NCBI GenBank assembly: GCA_000467715.1 | Contig: AJFK01000330.1 | Location: forward strand, 1 to 59,025 | Origin: Hysterium pulicare CBS 123377 | Lineage: Eukaryota > Ascomycota > Dothideomycetes > Hysteriales > Hysteriaceae | DNA length: 59,025 bases | Direction: 5' to 3' | Program-made: the position numbers and the translations under genes | Notes under the pieces: generated by a model | What the model saw: only the letters and a program-made list of their open reading frames with translations | What the model was told of the DNA's origin: nothing | Database searches by the model: none | Shown: positions 22,422 through 33,774 of the stretch, piece by piece | Numbering within the stretch: the stretch's first letter is position 1 | Layout of the letters: each line of letters begins with the position of its first letter

Positions 22422-24217
22422 TTATCCGTATCTCACCTCAGCAGTTCCTTCTCTAAACCAGTCGTCGCATGCGAGCCCTTCTTCTGTCGTCGCATAATTG
22501 ATGATTGTGCTCTTCGCTGAAGTGTAGGCATGATAGGCGTCTGCGGGTATAGCGTCAGCTTTTGAGCAAGTAAGGAATAACAATTTCGCTCGTGAATTGA
22601 TTTACCAATTCCATTCTCACTACCGACACCTGAACTCTTAGTTCCCCCCCATGGGCTACTCGGATCATTCCTGTGGTGCGTGTTTACTAAGTGGTCACTT
22701 GCGTCAGATCTCCATTTGCAAGATGTATGGGCTATTCAGAAACTTACTCCAACAAATTCCGGTTTCGATGCTTTCAGATACTCGAAATGCCTGTGGCAAG
22801 TCCTGCGTCCATATGGCGGCCCCGAGACCGAAGTCACTGTCGTTCGCCAGCCGAAGTGCCTCTTCCTCACCTTCGAAGCCAACTACGACAATGACAGGAC
22901 CAAAAGCTTCTTCCCTCCAGATCCGAGTGTCGATTATCTTAGCATCTGAGCTATCGGTGAGTACTGTAGGCGGGTAGAAGTATCCCCTCGAAAAATCGGC
23001 GCCATCTAGCTGAGATTGACCGGACAATCTTTGACCACCTGTCACGACCGTTGCACCCTTTTCACAAGCCTCATCTACAAGCGTCCTGACGTTGACCAAT
23101 TGCTTGGCAGAGACTAAGGGGCCCATCATTGAGTCCACGTTCTTCGGTGAACCGATTCTACGGGTTATCGACTCGGCTTTTATTTTCAGCTTATCGACGA
23201 CTTGGGAAAGTATGCTGTTCTCGACAATGATACGTGTTGCCGCCACACATGTCTGCCCAGACGCAATGAAGGAGCCAAACGCAATGCCGTTAACGGCAAG
23301 GTCAAGGTTAGCATTTTCGAAAACAATGAGCGGTGCTTTACCTCCCAATTCGGCAGTAAAATTGGCTAGATTACGGCCTGCAATGGCTCCTATCGCTCTA
23401 CCACCCGGAGTGCCGCCGGTCACATCGACTTTCTTGATCAGAGGATGCTCAACGAGGGCTTTACCCGTTATTGCGCCGTAACCTGGAAGAACTGAGAAGA
23501 CGCCATCTGGTAAACCGGCTTCCTTCATAAGCTTTCCGAGCTCAAGAGATGTTAGAGGGGTAAGCTCCGAAGGCTTTAAGATAATGGAGTTTCCAGCTGC
23601 TAGCGCAGGGGCAATCTTCTTGACGGCGATCAAAAGCGGATGGTTGAAGGGAGTGATCTGGGCTACGACTCCGAGAGGTTTTCTGTCAATCCAGTTATGA
23701 AGCTTCCCTGTCGTGGGCAATACAGCGCGCTCTTCGGTCCTAATGACTGCGGCATAGTACTTGAACCATTTGATGAGCGAAGGGACCTGCGCATTCATTT
23801 CGCGAATTGCCCTGCCAGTTTGCTGAACTTCGATTTGAATAAGCCGCGGCAAATTCGCAGTCAATAGCTCGGCAATCCTATCCAGTACATCGGCACGAAC
23901 ATGACGAGGCGCTTCAGACCACACGCCGGATTTGAAAGCCTTTTGGGCCAACTCAACGGTTTCGGCGACATCCTCCGCCGATGCGGAGTGACAGCTGCAA
24001 AAGGATCAGTGAAGTAGAAGAAAGCTTGGAAAGCAACCTTTACTGAGCAAATATGTCTCCGGTGGCAGGATCTTCGATGGGAATGCTGTGTTTCGGTTGG
24101 AATGAGTTTTGCGGCTTTGGGGCAATTCGGCAGATGGAAGGGAACTGACAGCTCTCCTTTCCCCGCTCGCTCGTGTCCCGCTACCCACACGAGGTACGAT
24201 TCAGTTGCCATCGACAT
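22422..24217 (-). CDS. NAD(P)-dependent aldehyde dehydrogenase
   Basis: Oxidises an aldehyde to the acid; fold and motifs match the ALDH superfamily. Internal exons 24114-24044, 23994-22748, 22686-22606 and 22558-22422 are firm. The first exon (24211-24185, or starting at the ATG at 24217, with a 70-nt intron) is tentative. Total is about 520 residues. Visible blocks are SIPIEDPATGDIFAHC, ITPFNHPLLIA (the Asn of the oxyanion hole), KPSELTPLTS, VTGGTPGGRAIG, TAELGGKAP (general-base Glu) and SGQTCVAATR (nucleophile Cys). These are followed by EEAFGPV, WINTHHRNDPSSPWGGTKSS (the motif is split by an intron) and the C-terminal YHAYTSAKSTIINYAT. All catalytic residues are present. It is convergent with the SDR. 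Confidence 0.93.
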
Positions 24218-25211
24218 GAGCATCCAATTCACGCGAGCCTAACAATGAGGTATGCGAACGCCGGCAATGCCAGTAAGTGGAGGTCGATACGTAGATTACG
24301 GCGAGTAGTAGAGGGGTTTACACCGGAAAATTCTCGACCTTGACATTCTCTTAGGTTACTGGCAAAACCATCGTCAATAGCTCGGCAGGAATTGGTGACG
24401 GCTATGGGTTAGAGGTAGGGTTGCAATTGGCATTAAGATGGTGGTGAATTGGGGTCGGTCTTGACGCCAGGACGCTTGCTGGGCTTGGCCTGCCGAGGAA
24501 CTGCCGGCATCAACTGCACGCGACATCGGTCCGGACGGCGACCCGCGTTCACTGCTCCCCATCCGACTTTCGTCTCTCATGAGAACAGCCTCCTCCCAGC
24601 TATCCGATGCTTGCCAATCGTACTTCGATTCCCACGACCCATAAATCTCACCACCTACGACCGAATGCTCATCGCATCCGTGTGACGGTGCATTTAGCCC
24701 GTCCTTGAGAACTAGGGAGCTTTGGCGTTTGAAGCCCAAGAAGCAAGGAAGCATTAGGAACGTGGCATCTCAGAGTACACGCTCATGGGTATCGACTTCA
24801 GCGGGCTGCACACGCTGATGGATCGAAGGGGGGCATAACGGACGCGTAGGCAAATCTATTCATCAACGACCGATGAAATAGACTCTCATTCTCATGGCAT
24901 TGCTCTCAAACAGTTGGAACAAGTCCAAGTAGCGCGATAATCAAGTCCGTTGTCCGCTCTCTCAAGATCTTGACAAAGACAGCCAGGCTATCTATGCAGC
25001 AGCTACCGCACCTACACTTTCTGAGGGACCAATGTTCCTGGAACCGGGCATGCCCTCCCTTCGCCACGAGACGAACTTATCTTGAATAAAAACACTTAAC
25101 AAATCATTTGAGTCGAGTTGCATCTCCCACGATGATGCGCCTTGGAACCGAATAAGAAGACGCTGTTAACAGAGAGAACGAGGCTACACATGAGGAGTGC
25201 ATAATCTTGGC

Positions 25212-25242
<31 letters not shown>

Positions 25243-25244
25243 TC
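25212..25244. repeat. 7-bp tandem repeat (GTTTCCA)x4.7
   Basis: The unit GTTTCCA occurs four times without mismatch, followed by a partial GTTTC. It lies about 410 bases upstream of the esterase start. Confidence 0.95.
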
Positions 25245-25526
25245 ATTAAGCCATGGTTTGCGCTATCCAGGAACTTCAGCACAAATCCCCACAAATCATC
25301 CGGACCGATGTGCGGGGTTGGCCAATTCCACTCCCGTTGCCAGCCCTCGCAGGCGTCCCCTGTTCCCCAACCTTGACCGTCATAACACTGAACAATCAGT
25401 TGCCGTATCAATCTTAGCACCCTGTACAAGCCTTCTCCGCGTACTCTATGCATGCTTAGATAGTGTGTAATCCTGGACCTGGGTGCTTTCATTTCTGCCG
25501 CTCTTCCCTGCCGAGGTGGAGGCATC

Positions 25527-25577
25527 AAGGACGGATATCCCCTAAGGACGGATATCCCCTAAGGACGGATATCCCCT
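25527..25577. repeat. 17-bp perfect tandem repeat x3 upstream of esterase
   Basis: The unit AAGGACGGATATCCCCT occurs three times head to tail with no mismatch. Each unit contains the palindrome GGATATCC with a flanking CGG. The array ends 82 bases before the first ATG of the esterase, so it sits in the core promoter or leader. Such spacing is compatible with a reiterated transcription factor site, but a simple slippage origin is equally possible. Confidence 0.95.
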
Positions 25578-25658
25578 AAGGGCCAACCACTAGTAGAGGC
25601 TTGTATATGCGTATAATAAAGATCGATCGGCCGCTGCAAGTCTTGAACTTGGTAGCCA

Positions 25659-27408
25659 ATGCAAGCTCTTCTTATCATCATGCGTACCTTTTCTTTACCA
25701 TCGCTCACGTTTTCCTTTGCTCTGCGCGCTCTTGCCAACAATGACTTCCACTACTCGTGCGCTTCAATCCCTTCTAAATTGAACATCCCCCATGGAACGG
25801 TGTATTTCTCTGAACTCGTTCCCGCAGGGTTCAATTTAAGTCTACCGGATAACAATGTGACTTGCGCTCATCCATCTCAACTTGTTTCCGCCGATACCTG
25901 CCGAGTTGCCCTCTATGTGGCAACTTCGAATCGTTCTGGCATCAATATGGAGGTATGGCTTCCGAAGAATTGGACAGGTAGATTCCTGAGCACCGGCAAT
26001 GGCGGCCTTGCTGGATGTATGTTGACAAGAATGCCTCGGGTATTGGAACTGGCTGATTGTCTTAGGTATCCAATACCAGGATATGGCCTACGCAGCTAAT
26101 CTAGGTTTCGCCACTGTCGGAGCAAATAACGTTCGTTCAATCTCACGAAAATAATGCTTGAGGGTCGACATTGATTTAATCGACAGGGTCACAATGGCAC
26201 CAGCGGAGGCGCCTTTTACAACAACCCTGAGGTTGTCGCAGACTTTGCTTTTAGATCGTATGGGCCCCGTGAAAGTCTAAAGCATCTTCAAACTGACAGT
26301 AGTAAGCGTCCACACGGGTGTTGTTGTCGGTAAGGAAATAACCAAGGCCTTCTACGGGAAACCTCACAAGAAATCCTACTATCTGGGTTGCTCTACAGGC
26401 GGAAGAGAAGGATTTAAGGAGGCTCAGGACTTCCCCGATGATTTCGACGGTATAGTAGCGGGAGCACCGGCATTGGCATTCAACAATCTGACATCTTGGA
26501 GCGGCCATTTTTACACTATTGAAGGAAACGCCAACTCATCAAACTTTGTGCCACTCGATATGTGGCCGGTGATACACCAAGATATCCTCATGCAATGCGA
26601 CGCAATTGATGGATATGTCGATGGCATCATCGAAGATCCTCTTCTTTGCAACTACAGCAGTGGATCGCTTATCTGCAACTCGACTCAAGATACGAGCTGC
26701 CTAACTCCAGCGCAATCAGAATCCGTGCAAAAGATATTCTCCCCGGTGATTGGGCTAGACGGTAGCTATGTCTATCCACGCATGCAGCCCGGCAGCGAGA
26801 TCCTTGCCCAACACATTGTATATACTGGAACCCCTTTTCCATACACCACCGACTGGTTCCGTTACGCAATATACAACGATCCGAATTGGGACCCAGCGAC
26901 ACTGAATGCGACCGACTACGCCAACGCAGCCCGAATCAATCCTTCAAACATCCAGACTTGGAAAGGCGACTTGAGCCCCCTCAAAGATCGCGGCTCCAAG
27001 CTTCTTCATTATCACGGCCAAATGGACGCATTCATCACCTCGGACAACTCTCCACGATACTACGAACATGTCGCTAAGACTATGAAGATGACGCCCAAAG
27101 AACTAGATTCTTTCTATCGCTTCTTCCGCATCAGCGGTATGGGACATTGCTCTGGCGGGGATGGCGCATGGGAAATTGGGCAGAATATTGACTCGGTGGC
27201 AAGCTTGGATCCTTCTCAGAACGTCCTCATGGCGATGGTGAAGTGGGTTGAAGAGGGAGTGGCCCCCGAATCCATCACCGGGACGAAGTACGTTAATGAT
27301 ACGCTCAGCCTGGGTGTTGCTTTCCAAAGAGCCCATTGCAAGTATCCAGCTAGGAATGTGTATCAGAGAGGAGATCCGACGAAAGTGGAGAGCTGGAAGT
27401 GTGTCTAA
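25659..27408 (+). CDS. Secreted tannase/feruloyl esterase family enzyme
   Basis: Hydrolyses esters of phenolic acids (feruloyl or galloyl) in plant material, outside the cell. Exons are 25659-26016, 26066-26130, 26187-26257 and 26307-27408, with introns of 49, 56 and 49 nt, giving 531 residues as usual for fungal feruloyl esterase B. The start may be the second ATG (25680), which begins a signal peptide (MRTFSLPSLTFSFALRALA). Hallmarks are RFLSTGNGGLAGCIQYQDMA, GANNGHNGTSGGAF, the nucleophile elbow GCSTGGREG, DGIVAGAPA and GMGHCSGGDGAW. The Cys next to the catalytic Ser and the Cys next to the His form the known CS-D-HC disulfide arrangement. Many N-x-S/T sites fit secretion. Confidence 0.95.
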
Positions 27409-28171
27409 GGTTTGAATCACTCAGTAGCGTCTTGCTTGCTCAATCCATCACATATGATTCTTCGAAATTTTGTAATCTCAAGTCACCCTTATCTAAAGCT
27501 CTCTTGGTTACCTCAAATTTAAGAGTTTCTCGACCAACTTTCTCACCTACAGCTAATCAGGTATCGTTCTGGGTCAATTTTTTGGGCAATCTTTTGCTTG
27601 CCAACTCCATTTAGTGCTTCCCACAAAGTCCAAACGAACCTTGTAGACCTTGCTTATCGACGTTGAAGTAGTAAGATAAGGGTTTAGAATCTATACATGC
27701 CTTTTTCTTCTTTTCCTCTCTGCTCTGAATTAGAAATCTATTCATCTTTACCCTTTATGTAAATCACGACCGCAACATCCACTCAGTTTCTATCCCACAG
27801 ACCGAACGATTCAGGTGCACCAACCTCAACATCGTTGATATAAAGAGGTCGACCGGATATTCTTCGGCAAATCTTCCCCCTTTTTGCTGGTGAATACTTC
27901 ACTTCACTCGGGTGTACTGTATTAAAGCACCATTCATTATAGTCTTTTCCTAACTCGGATACTATCGGCCGACCACCCTTCGCTCATCAGCGTCTCCGAT
28001 ATTGGCCGGCACTCCGCGATAACGTTTTTCCGAGTAGTCTACTCAAAATACAAACATCCTCACCTTTGCGGAGCTTCACAACATCTACAACGACTCCTTA
28101 CTGCTCAACAGTATCCAACCAACCTTTTCCACCAGATACAATTCTAGCTATCAGAGCTCTACATTGACAGC
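27409..28171. other. Intergenic spacer
   Basis: About 760 bases of AT-leaning sequence form the 3' flank of the esterase and the promoter of the next gene. Pyrimidine-rich tracts near 28060-28140 precede the next ATG. No other feature was seen. Confidence 0.5.
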
Positions 28172-29365
28172 ATGCCTCACATTCTTCCATTACTCATAGA
28201 TCACATGGTGTTTGGCCCACAGCGGTCCCCAACCAGACCTCGACGACCAGTTCGGCCACCACCCCTCCTCTCCATCCGCCAGAGAATCTGGAATGTATTT
28301 GGCGGCCACGTTGAGAAGCCATCTCAAGTAATAGGAATGAAACGCTCACGTCCTGCGGAAGAACCTGACAACGAGACCCCATCCTCACGTGCCAGGATCG
28401 ACTCCGCCGACAGCTCACCTCGCGCTGTTAAGAGACCCCGATATATCACCTGGGAAACCGATCTGAACCGTTATGTTACGCATCATCACTATTCATTCTA
28501 CACCACACGATGCCATCACCTCCTTCACCCCTCTACACCTCGTATCCACGAAAACGATACGTACTGTCCTGTTTGCGTCATCAAATACTTCATTCGCGAG
28601 ATCATACTTATCAATCGCTCCTTGAAGGATCGTGGAGGGATTTTTCACTCCAGGTCCTCGCCAAATACCTCATCCGACTCTCCAACCCACGACGCCCTCG
28701 TCAAGGACTGGCACAGGTTGAAGCTAGAGTTGATCGGGCACGTATCTCACTACAAGAAGCGGGTAGAGGCGGAAAAGATCTATGAGAAAAAGTACGGCAT
28801 GGACTACACCAAGAAAATCTATTCGGCAGGTGTCGCAATGCGGATTGTAGAGAAATACGACGAGGATATTCGCGAGGTCCCCGGGTTTGAAACGGCACCG
28901 CGTGGCTGCGAGCAGGGCTACGAACCGAATGGCTGGTACAGGGTAGACGAAGACACCGTTCTTAAGTCTTACTTCAAGAAGATCCAACCCCGTTCTACAA
29001 ACCCGTCCAAGTCCAAGAAACGCGTCCGAATAGCCGATAAAGTGACCCTAATCCCGACCAAAGAAGGGGATGAAGCAAAAATGGGTGAACATCGATGGGA
29101 TGTTCACGTCCGGCCGAAGGTGGAGTGGATGAGAAGATCTCCATGCTATCGGCCGGGGGTTTGGGCGAGTGCCAATTGCGTGGGGGAAGGCACGGAGTGG
29201 GCGGATACCTCCTTCATGTTGGACGACGATTATGATCTAGACCTCAAGAAGCATTCGCTGCTGGGGGCTGGCTTGGCTGTTGCCACGGGCTTTGCTTTGG
29301 GGTATCCTACGACCAGCCTCGTCCAAAAAGGGTTGAATGCAGCGGGTTCTCTTCTGCCGTGGTAG
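28172..29365 (+). CDS. Orphan protein, possibly nuclear, with CPVC motif and hydrophobic C-terminus
   Basis: A single-exon ORF of 397 residues with no family I recognise. The first ~100 residues are Pro/Arg-rich and disordered, with basic patches such as MKRSRP and VKRPR that look like nuclear localisation signals. At ~120-150 there is a His/Cys cluster, RCHHLLHP followed by DTYCPVCVIKYF, that could bind zinc. A helical, charged middle (KKRVEAEKIYEKKYGMDY) follows. The C-terminal ~30 residues are hydrophobic and Gly-rich (LLGAGLAVATGFALGYP), enough for one membrane span or a buried helix. The coding look (length, codon order, ATG context) is good, but function is unknown. Confidence 0.75.
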   Translation: MPHILPLLIDHMVFGPQRSPTRPRRPVRPPPLLSIRQRIWNVFGGHVEKPSQVIGMKRSRPAEEPDNETPSSRARIDSADSSPRAVKRPRYITWETDLNRYVTHHHYSFYTTRCHHLLHPSTPRIHENDTYCPVCVIKYFIREIILINRSLKDRGGIFHSRSSPNTSSDSPTHDALVKDWHRLKLELIGHVSHYKKRVEAEKIYEKKYGMDYTKKIYSAGVAMRIVEKYDEDIREVPGFETAPRGCEQGYEPNGWYRVDEDTVLKSYFKKIQPRSTNPSKSKKRVRIADKVTLIPTKEGDEAKMGEHRWDVHVRPKVEWMRRSPCYRPGVWASANCVGEGTEWADTSFMLDDDYDLDLKKHSLLGAGLAVATGFALGYPTTSLVQKGLNAAGSLLPW

Positions 29366-30040
29366 ATTGACGATCAGACGCACGGCGGATTGCACGAAAA
29401 CGGAGAGTTGTAAGTGTTTCCATCGTGGTGTTGGGTAGGGTGGAAAAATCACAATCTAATATTCCTAGGTTTCAAGATACTGTATGATTACCTCGGAGAT
29501 TGTCCTTTATTCCCACGCGGCACGATCTGCTTTTGCTACTGTACTTGATTGGCTTTCGCGCCCGTTTCCGGATCCAGAGTTCACTTCCAGTCTCCCTTCC
29601 TAGATTTCAGCTTGCTGATATTTCCCCATCTACGCTGGCCGCCTTCGACGGCCGCGCTTGCTGCTCGTTGCATTTCACTGGCCCTACAGGGCTGTGGTGC
29701 GATGAGTGGCCGGCGCTGGCCTCGTTGGTCGAGCCGCGTGGATGGGGAATGGTGTACGGGCGTATTTGGGAGGGTGGTGATTTGGTGTGCTTGGAACAGT
29801 AAACAGTTTTGGGGGTTGGTTTTTAAAGTCTGAAAGGTTGTTAATGTCTAATAAGTGTTGAATGAATGGGCTTGGATTATGTTAACTCAAGATTTGTACG
29901 ACTACTCCAAAATATGTTACCGCAATCTACATATCCCATTCAACCATTGTGATACTACTCAAAAGACGTGTTGCTTTCTTCGACTACCCCAATCGACCTG
30001 CTTTACGTTACCTGACTGGCTTTTATCTCCCTTTCCAGGC
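29366..30040. other. Intergenic spacer between convergent genes
   Basis: About 670 bases form the 3' flanks of the orphan gene and the GMC oxidoreductase. The overlapping ~100-codon ORFs at 29500-29833 are two frames of the same sequence and neither looks coding. Confidence 0.45.
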
Positions 30041-32211
30041 CTACCGTTTAAGTCCATGTCTTCTCTTGATTATATCCGCCGCCTTCTCTCCACTCCCATA
30101 AACACTAGGTTGAGGGCCTGCTCCTGGTGTCAATGGCCAGATGCTAGCATCCACGACACTCAAGCCTTGTATACCATAAACTCTCAACTCCGGATCAACA
30201 ACTCCGCCCATCTCCCTTGCCATCATAGGCGCCGTGCAGCACATGTGTGCATTGGTCGGCTGAAGCGTCGCGCGGAAAGAGGCTTTCAGAGCATCATCAC
30301 TGGTAATGTTCTGCCCTGGGCTCGTTTCAATGGGACCGAGAGCTCGCATTGGTCCGGTATTCATAATCTCTCGATTCTTGCGGAACATAGCAAGAAGGAG
30401 GTCGAGATCTGTGGGATCGGTAGCTGCGCTGAAATCTACGAGGGGAGCATCAAGCGGATTGGTGCTGTTAATGGTCACAGAGCCCCGAGACAGAGGTCTA
30501 ATCATGTATATGACCGTTGCCGGACCCGTGTTCCAGGAGATATCGCCAATGGGGGCTTCATATGAGTCGAAAAGGTCGGATATGATGACTTCGCGTTGGG
30601 CTTTATAGCCCGCAAGGACGGTGGGGTCGGTGTTTGAAGGGAGGAGAGAGGCTGGGTCTTGGGATTGGGCGAGAGAGATGATGGAGTCGTAGTCGTCGGT
30701 AGCGTTTTTGAGGGGGAGTTGAACGAAGAGATTTCCAGTTTCGCGGGTCATGGTGTAGGCTCCGAGACGAGATGAGTTGTAAAGGGCGAGCTGTTCGGCA
30801 TTGTAGGTTGCGTTGGTGTCGAGAGAGCCACCATTTGGGAAGAGATTGGATGTGACTATGAATGGCATTCAGATTAGTCTGGCACATTTGGAATGGGGCT
30901 ATCGAAGCGAAAGGTTTGCGTCACGATTACATGTTGATATTGCGAATTGTAAGAAATGGAAAGAATGACAATGAGATGAGATGGCATACAATTATAATCA
31001 ACAGTGAGCACCAGATGGTCTTGCAGATTTGAGCCAACTCCAGGGAGATCCACCACAACTTTAATCCCCATCCTCTCGAGAAGGGTCTTCGGACCAATAC
31101 CAGAAAGTTGGAGAATCTGGGGAGAATGGGTCGCTCCCGCTGCTATAACGACCTCCTTCTTCGCCACTGCAGTGCTCGTTACGCCGCTCGTGAGATTCAT
31201 GAATTGAATACCGATCGCAGTTGTGTTACTAAAGAGAACCTTGGTACCAGCGGTCTGGGCGAGGAGATGATAGTTTGGCCGGGATTTGATGACTCGATCA
31301 TAGTGGGCGATTCGGGCGTAGGATCGGGTCCTGGTTACTGGGTCAAGGGCTCGGAGTAGCCAGAATAGACCTGTAGCATCCCCATCGTTTGGTTCCCTTG
31401 CCGGCGATATACCAACATCGAGCGTCCCGTCCCAGAAATTCTCTGCGAGGTATGAGCATTTCACTGGGGCCTAGGCATTGGTCTGGCAATCTTACTGTCT
31501 CCAGGGTAGTCATATGGCGAATAGCTTGCTTGAACAGGGCCACTATGCCCATGGACACTGTCCTCCCAAGTAATGTTGTGTTGCCTTGCAAATGCTGCAT
31601 CGGGCGGTGTAAATCTCTCGCTCTAGGCTCCTGTTAGTACGACAATTCTGACACATGACGAAACCAGGGGCGAAGGCACCTTTTTGAAGTAAGGGAAAAG
31701 GCCATCCCAACTCCAACCCGTGGCCCCCAGTTCATCCCACGCAGCATAGTCAACAGCGGAGGCGCGATGGAAGAACATGGCATTGACAGCAGATCCTCCG
31801 CCAACTACCCTTCCGCACGGAACGGTGTAGACAGCATTGTTCAAGCCGCGCTGAGGCGTGCTTTCGAATGGAAGCCAGAGATACGGAACAGGGAAATAGG
31901 CACCCGGAACAAGTACCGAAGCTTCGCCTTTATCGAATGGCCCGTATTCGACGACAAGCACAGTAGCTACAATCGTTTCGTGTCGGCTTAAGGTCCAAAA
32001 TAATGGTTGAAAAGGTATTCAATTGCTCACTATTTGGGTTTTCAGTCAAGCGATCAGCGACTGTAAGGCCTGCAATACCTCCCCCGATGATGACAAAGTC
32101 GTAAGTCGTATTCGATGCAGTTTCAGTATTTACAACTCGAGCATAGTGACCAATCGAACGCGAAAAAACACCGGCGATAAACGTAGCAAGAACAAGGCAT
32201 TGAGACACCAT
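30041..32211 (-). CDS. Secreted GMC (glucose-methanol-choline) oxidoreductase
   Basis: FAD flavoenzyme of the aryl-alcohol oxidase/glucose oxidase superfamily, oxidising alcohols or sugars outside the cell. Exons are 32211-32031, 31966-31680, 31622-31496, 31442-30990 and 30855-30041. Introns are 64, 57, 53 and 134 nt, and the total is 620 residues. A signal peptide (MVSQCLVLATFIAGVFS) is followed by the ADP-binding VIIGGGIAGL, then LVVEYGPFD, the GMC signature GRVVGGGSAVNAMFFHRAS, GATHSPQILQLSGIGP, PGVGSNLQDH and the C-terminal VVDASIWPL. The first catalytic His is present (NAHMCCTA). The second catalytic position, usually His or Asn before the final helix, falls in PLTPGAGPQPSVYG, where no His or Asn is seen, so activity may be altered. 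Confidence 0.9.
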
Positions 32212-33774
32212 TTTGACAGCAGCGCTGGATGGAGTGCTCGAGAGGGTGAAGGCTAGAGGGATGGCAGAAAAAGCAGTGAGATGACAACGCCTAAGGGTGC
32301 ATTTATTAATTCGATTCTGCTTGTTGTGTCTATTTCAGTAAGCCCAGATCCATGGCTCCGGGGCATGCGGCCATAACCAGGTGCGCCAGGTCAGCGCATG
32401 GTTTTCAAGGATTGTAAGCGATGTTGCCATGATGCTTTTTGTACCACCATCCTTTCCGCGAATAGGGCAGCCGACGTGGAGAAATCATGCAGCCAAGGCG
32501 GGGGGAAGCGACAGCGTCGCTCAAATGCCGGCAGGAGGCTGAAAGCACTGAGTAAGGTGGTCTTGCTTTGATTCGAGCTGATGCGGTGCAGGCACATACA
32601 CGATAGTGCTAATGCAGGTTTGCGGCGTAGACGACATGGAGGACCGACGAAGGAGTTCGGCCCTGTTGTATTCCGGCTGAGATGCATCGAGAGAGTGCTA
32701 GAGTCTAGACGTCAAACTACACCCAGCCAGTCGAAGAAAGGAGAAAGGAAAAAGGTCCGAGCAAAGACGATGCACATACAGCATGGCAGGATGCAGCCCT
32801 GGAGGTGTTGGATAGTACGCGCTCTGCACGTGACGTGGCTGTGCTCGGTTAAAACTTTGCCCGACATCCCTTGCCCCGATGCCGGAAGCAAGAGCAAGAA
32901 CAGGCTGGTGTCTCGTGGGATGAACTCCTTCAAATCAATCCAGTTGCAGCTGAGGCCGCAAAATTGCTACTACCTACTATCAAGAACAGCAAATTTCCTG
33001 TCAAGAACGTGAGCCTATGCAGCCGAATAGAACAACATTTCTTCCGTCACAGACCAAAATGGACTTTCGTCTTCGCACAACGATCCCTTTGCCTACTCTC
33101 CTTCTCTCAGTAAGCCGTGCCTCTTCGTCGACAGTTGTAATACATCATGGCCTATGATATCGGCTCCTCTCCGGCATCCTCGAAGTCCAAGCCGAGCAGC
33201 ACCTGGCGGTCTCATGAGCTCTGAGTACGAGTCAGGCTTGCTTGGCTGTGTAGCTCGCACCATTGCAGCCATGCTATCCATAGCTATGTCCCAACCTTTT
33301 TTTCGAACTTTAAATTCTGATGTTCAGTATTACCTGCATGTAGGATCCATCTCGCCCAACAATAAAGCTGACCCCAATCAATTCGATTGGTTGTACCCCG
33401 CAGGCCTCGCTTTACAGCCTCATGAAAAGTTCAGCGCTCCCGTCCACCCAATCCACATTCAAAGCTTCTATGCAGCCAAGACCTTGAAGTCGGCAACCAC
33501 AACTTGTGCAGATTTCATACTCACGCCTTGTTGCGCACCAATAACGTGTTCAGCTGATGGGTCGGCCCGGCATTCATGGACGTTATTATCAGGCTGATTT
33601 TGACAGGAAGGCAATCGGTTGCCTTTTGTCGACTGAACAGCGCCACGTCGCAAAACTAAGTGTAAGAGCCGCAGAAAATCAATATATGATTCAGTGACTT
33701 TCCCAAATGCAGTCACACGATATTAATAATTGCCACATTACCGATCCAAAGCTATTGATTTACGAACTAGCGGG
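32212..33774. other. Long intergenic region
   Basis: About 1.5 kb without a clear gene. One plus-strand frame from the ATG at 33271 to 33597 has a partly protein-like sequence (MSQPFFRTLNSDVQYYLHVG then NQFDWLYPAGLALQPHEK), but it has no recognised domain and no exon partner. The rest of the ORFs look random. Confidence 0.4.
33271..33597 (+). CDS. Doubtful small ORF
   Basis: This is a 108-codon ORF starting at ATG 33271 inside a larger open frame. Its first ~70 residues have balanced composition, while the last part is Cys/Ser/Thr-rich (ILTPCCAPITCSADG). No signal peptide, domain or neighbour clue supports a function. It could be a lineage-specific small protein or chance. Confidence 0.15.
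   Translation: MLSIAMSQPFFRTLNSDVQYYLHVGSISPNNKADPNQFDWLYPAGLALQPHEKFSAPVHPIHIQSFYAAKTLKSATTTCADFILTPCCAPITCSADGSARHSWTLLSG

Larger units (their letters stand above)
24224..25658. other. Long intergenic region with two tandem repeats
   Basis: About 1.4 kb lie upstream of both the aldehyde dehydrogenase and the esterase. A 126-codon minus-strand ORF (24374-24754) has no recognisable domain. The only structured elements are the short tandem repeats listed separately. Confidence 0.5.

Noticed and set aside
22651-23481. Several plus-strand ORFs of 90-130 codons
   Set aside because: Antisense shadows of the aldehyde dehydrogenase, which has all its catalytic motifs on the minus strand.
24374-24754. 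126-codon minus-strand ORF as a possible regulator fragment
   Set aside because: No zinc cluster, basic domain or homologous block is visible, and its composition resembles noncoding sequence.
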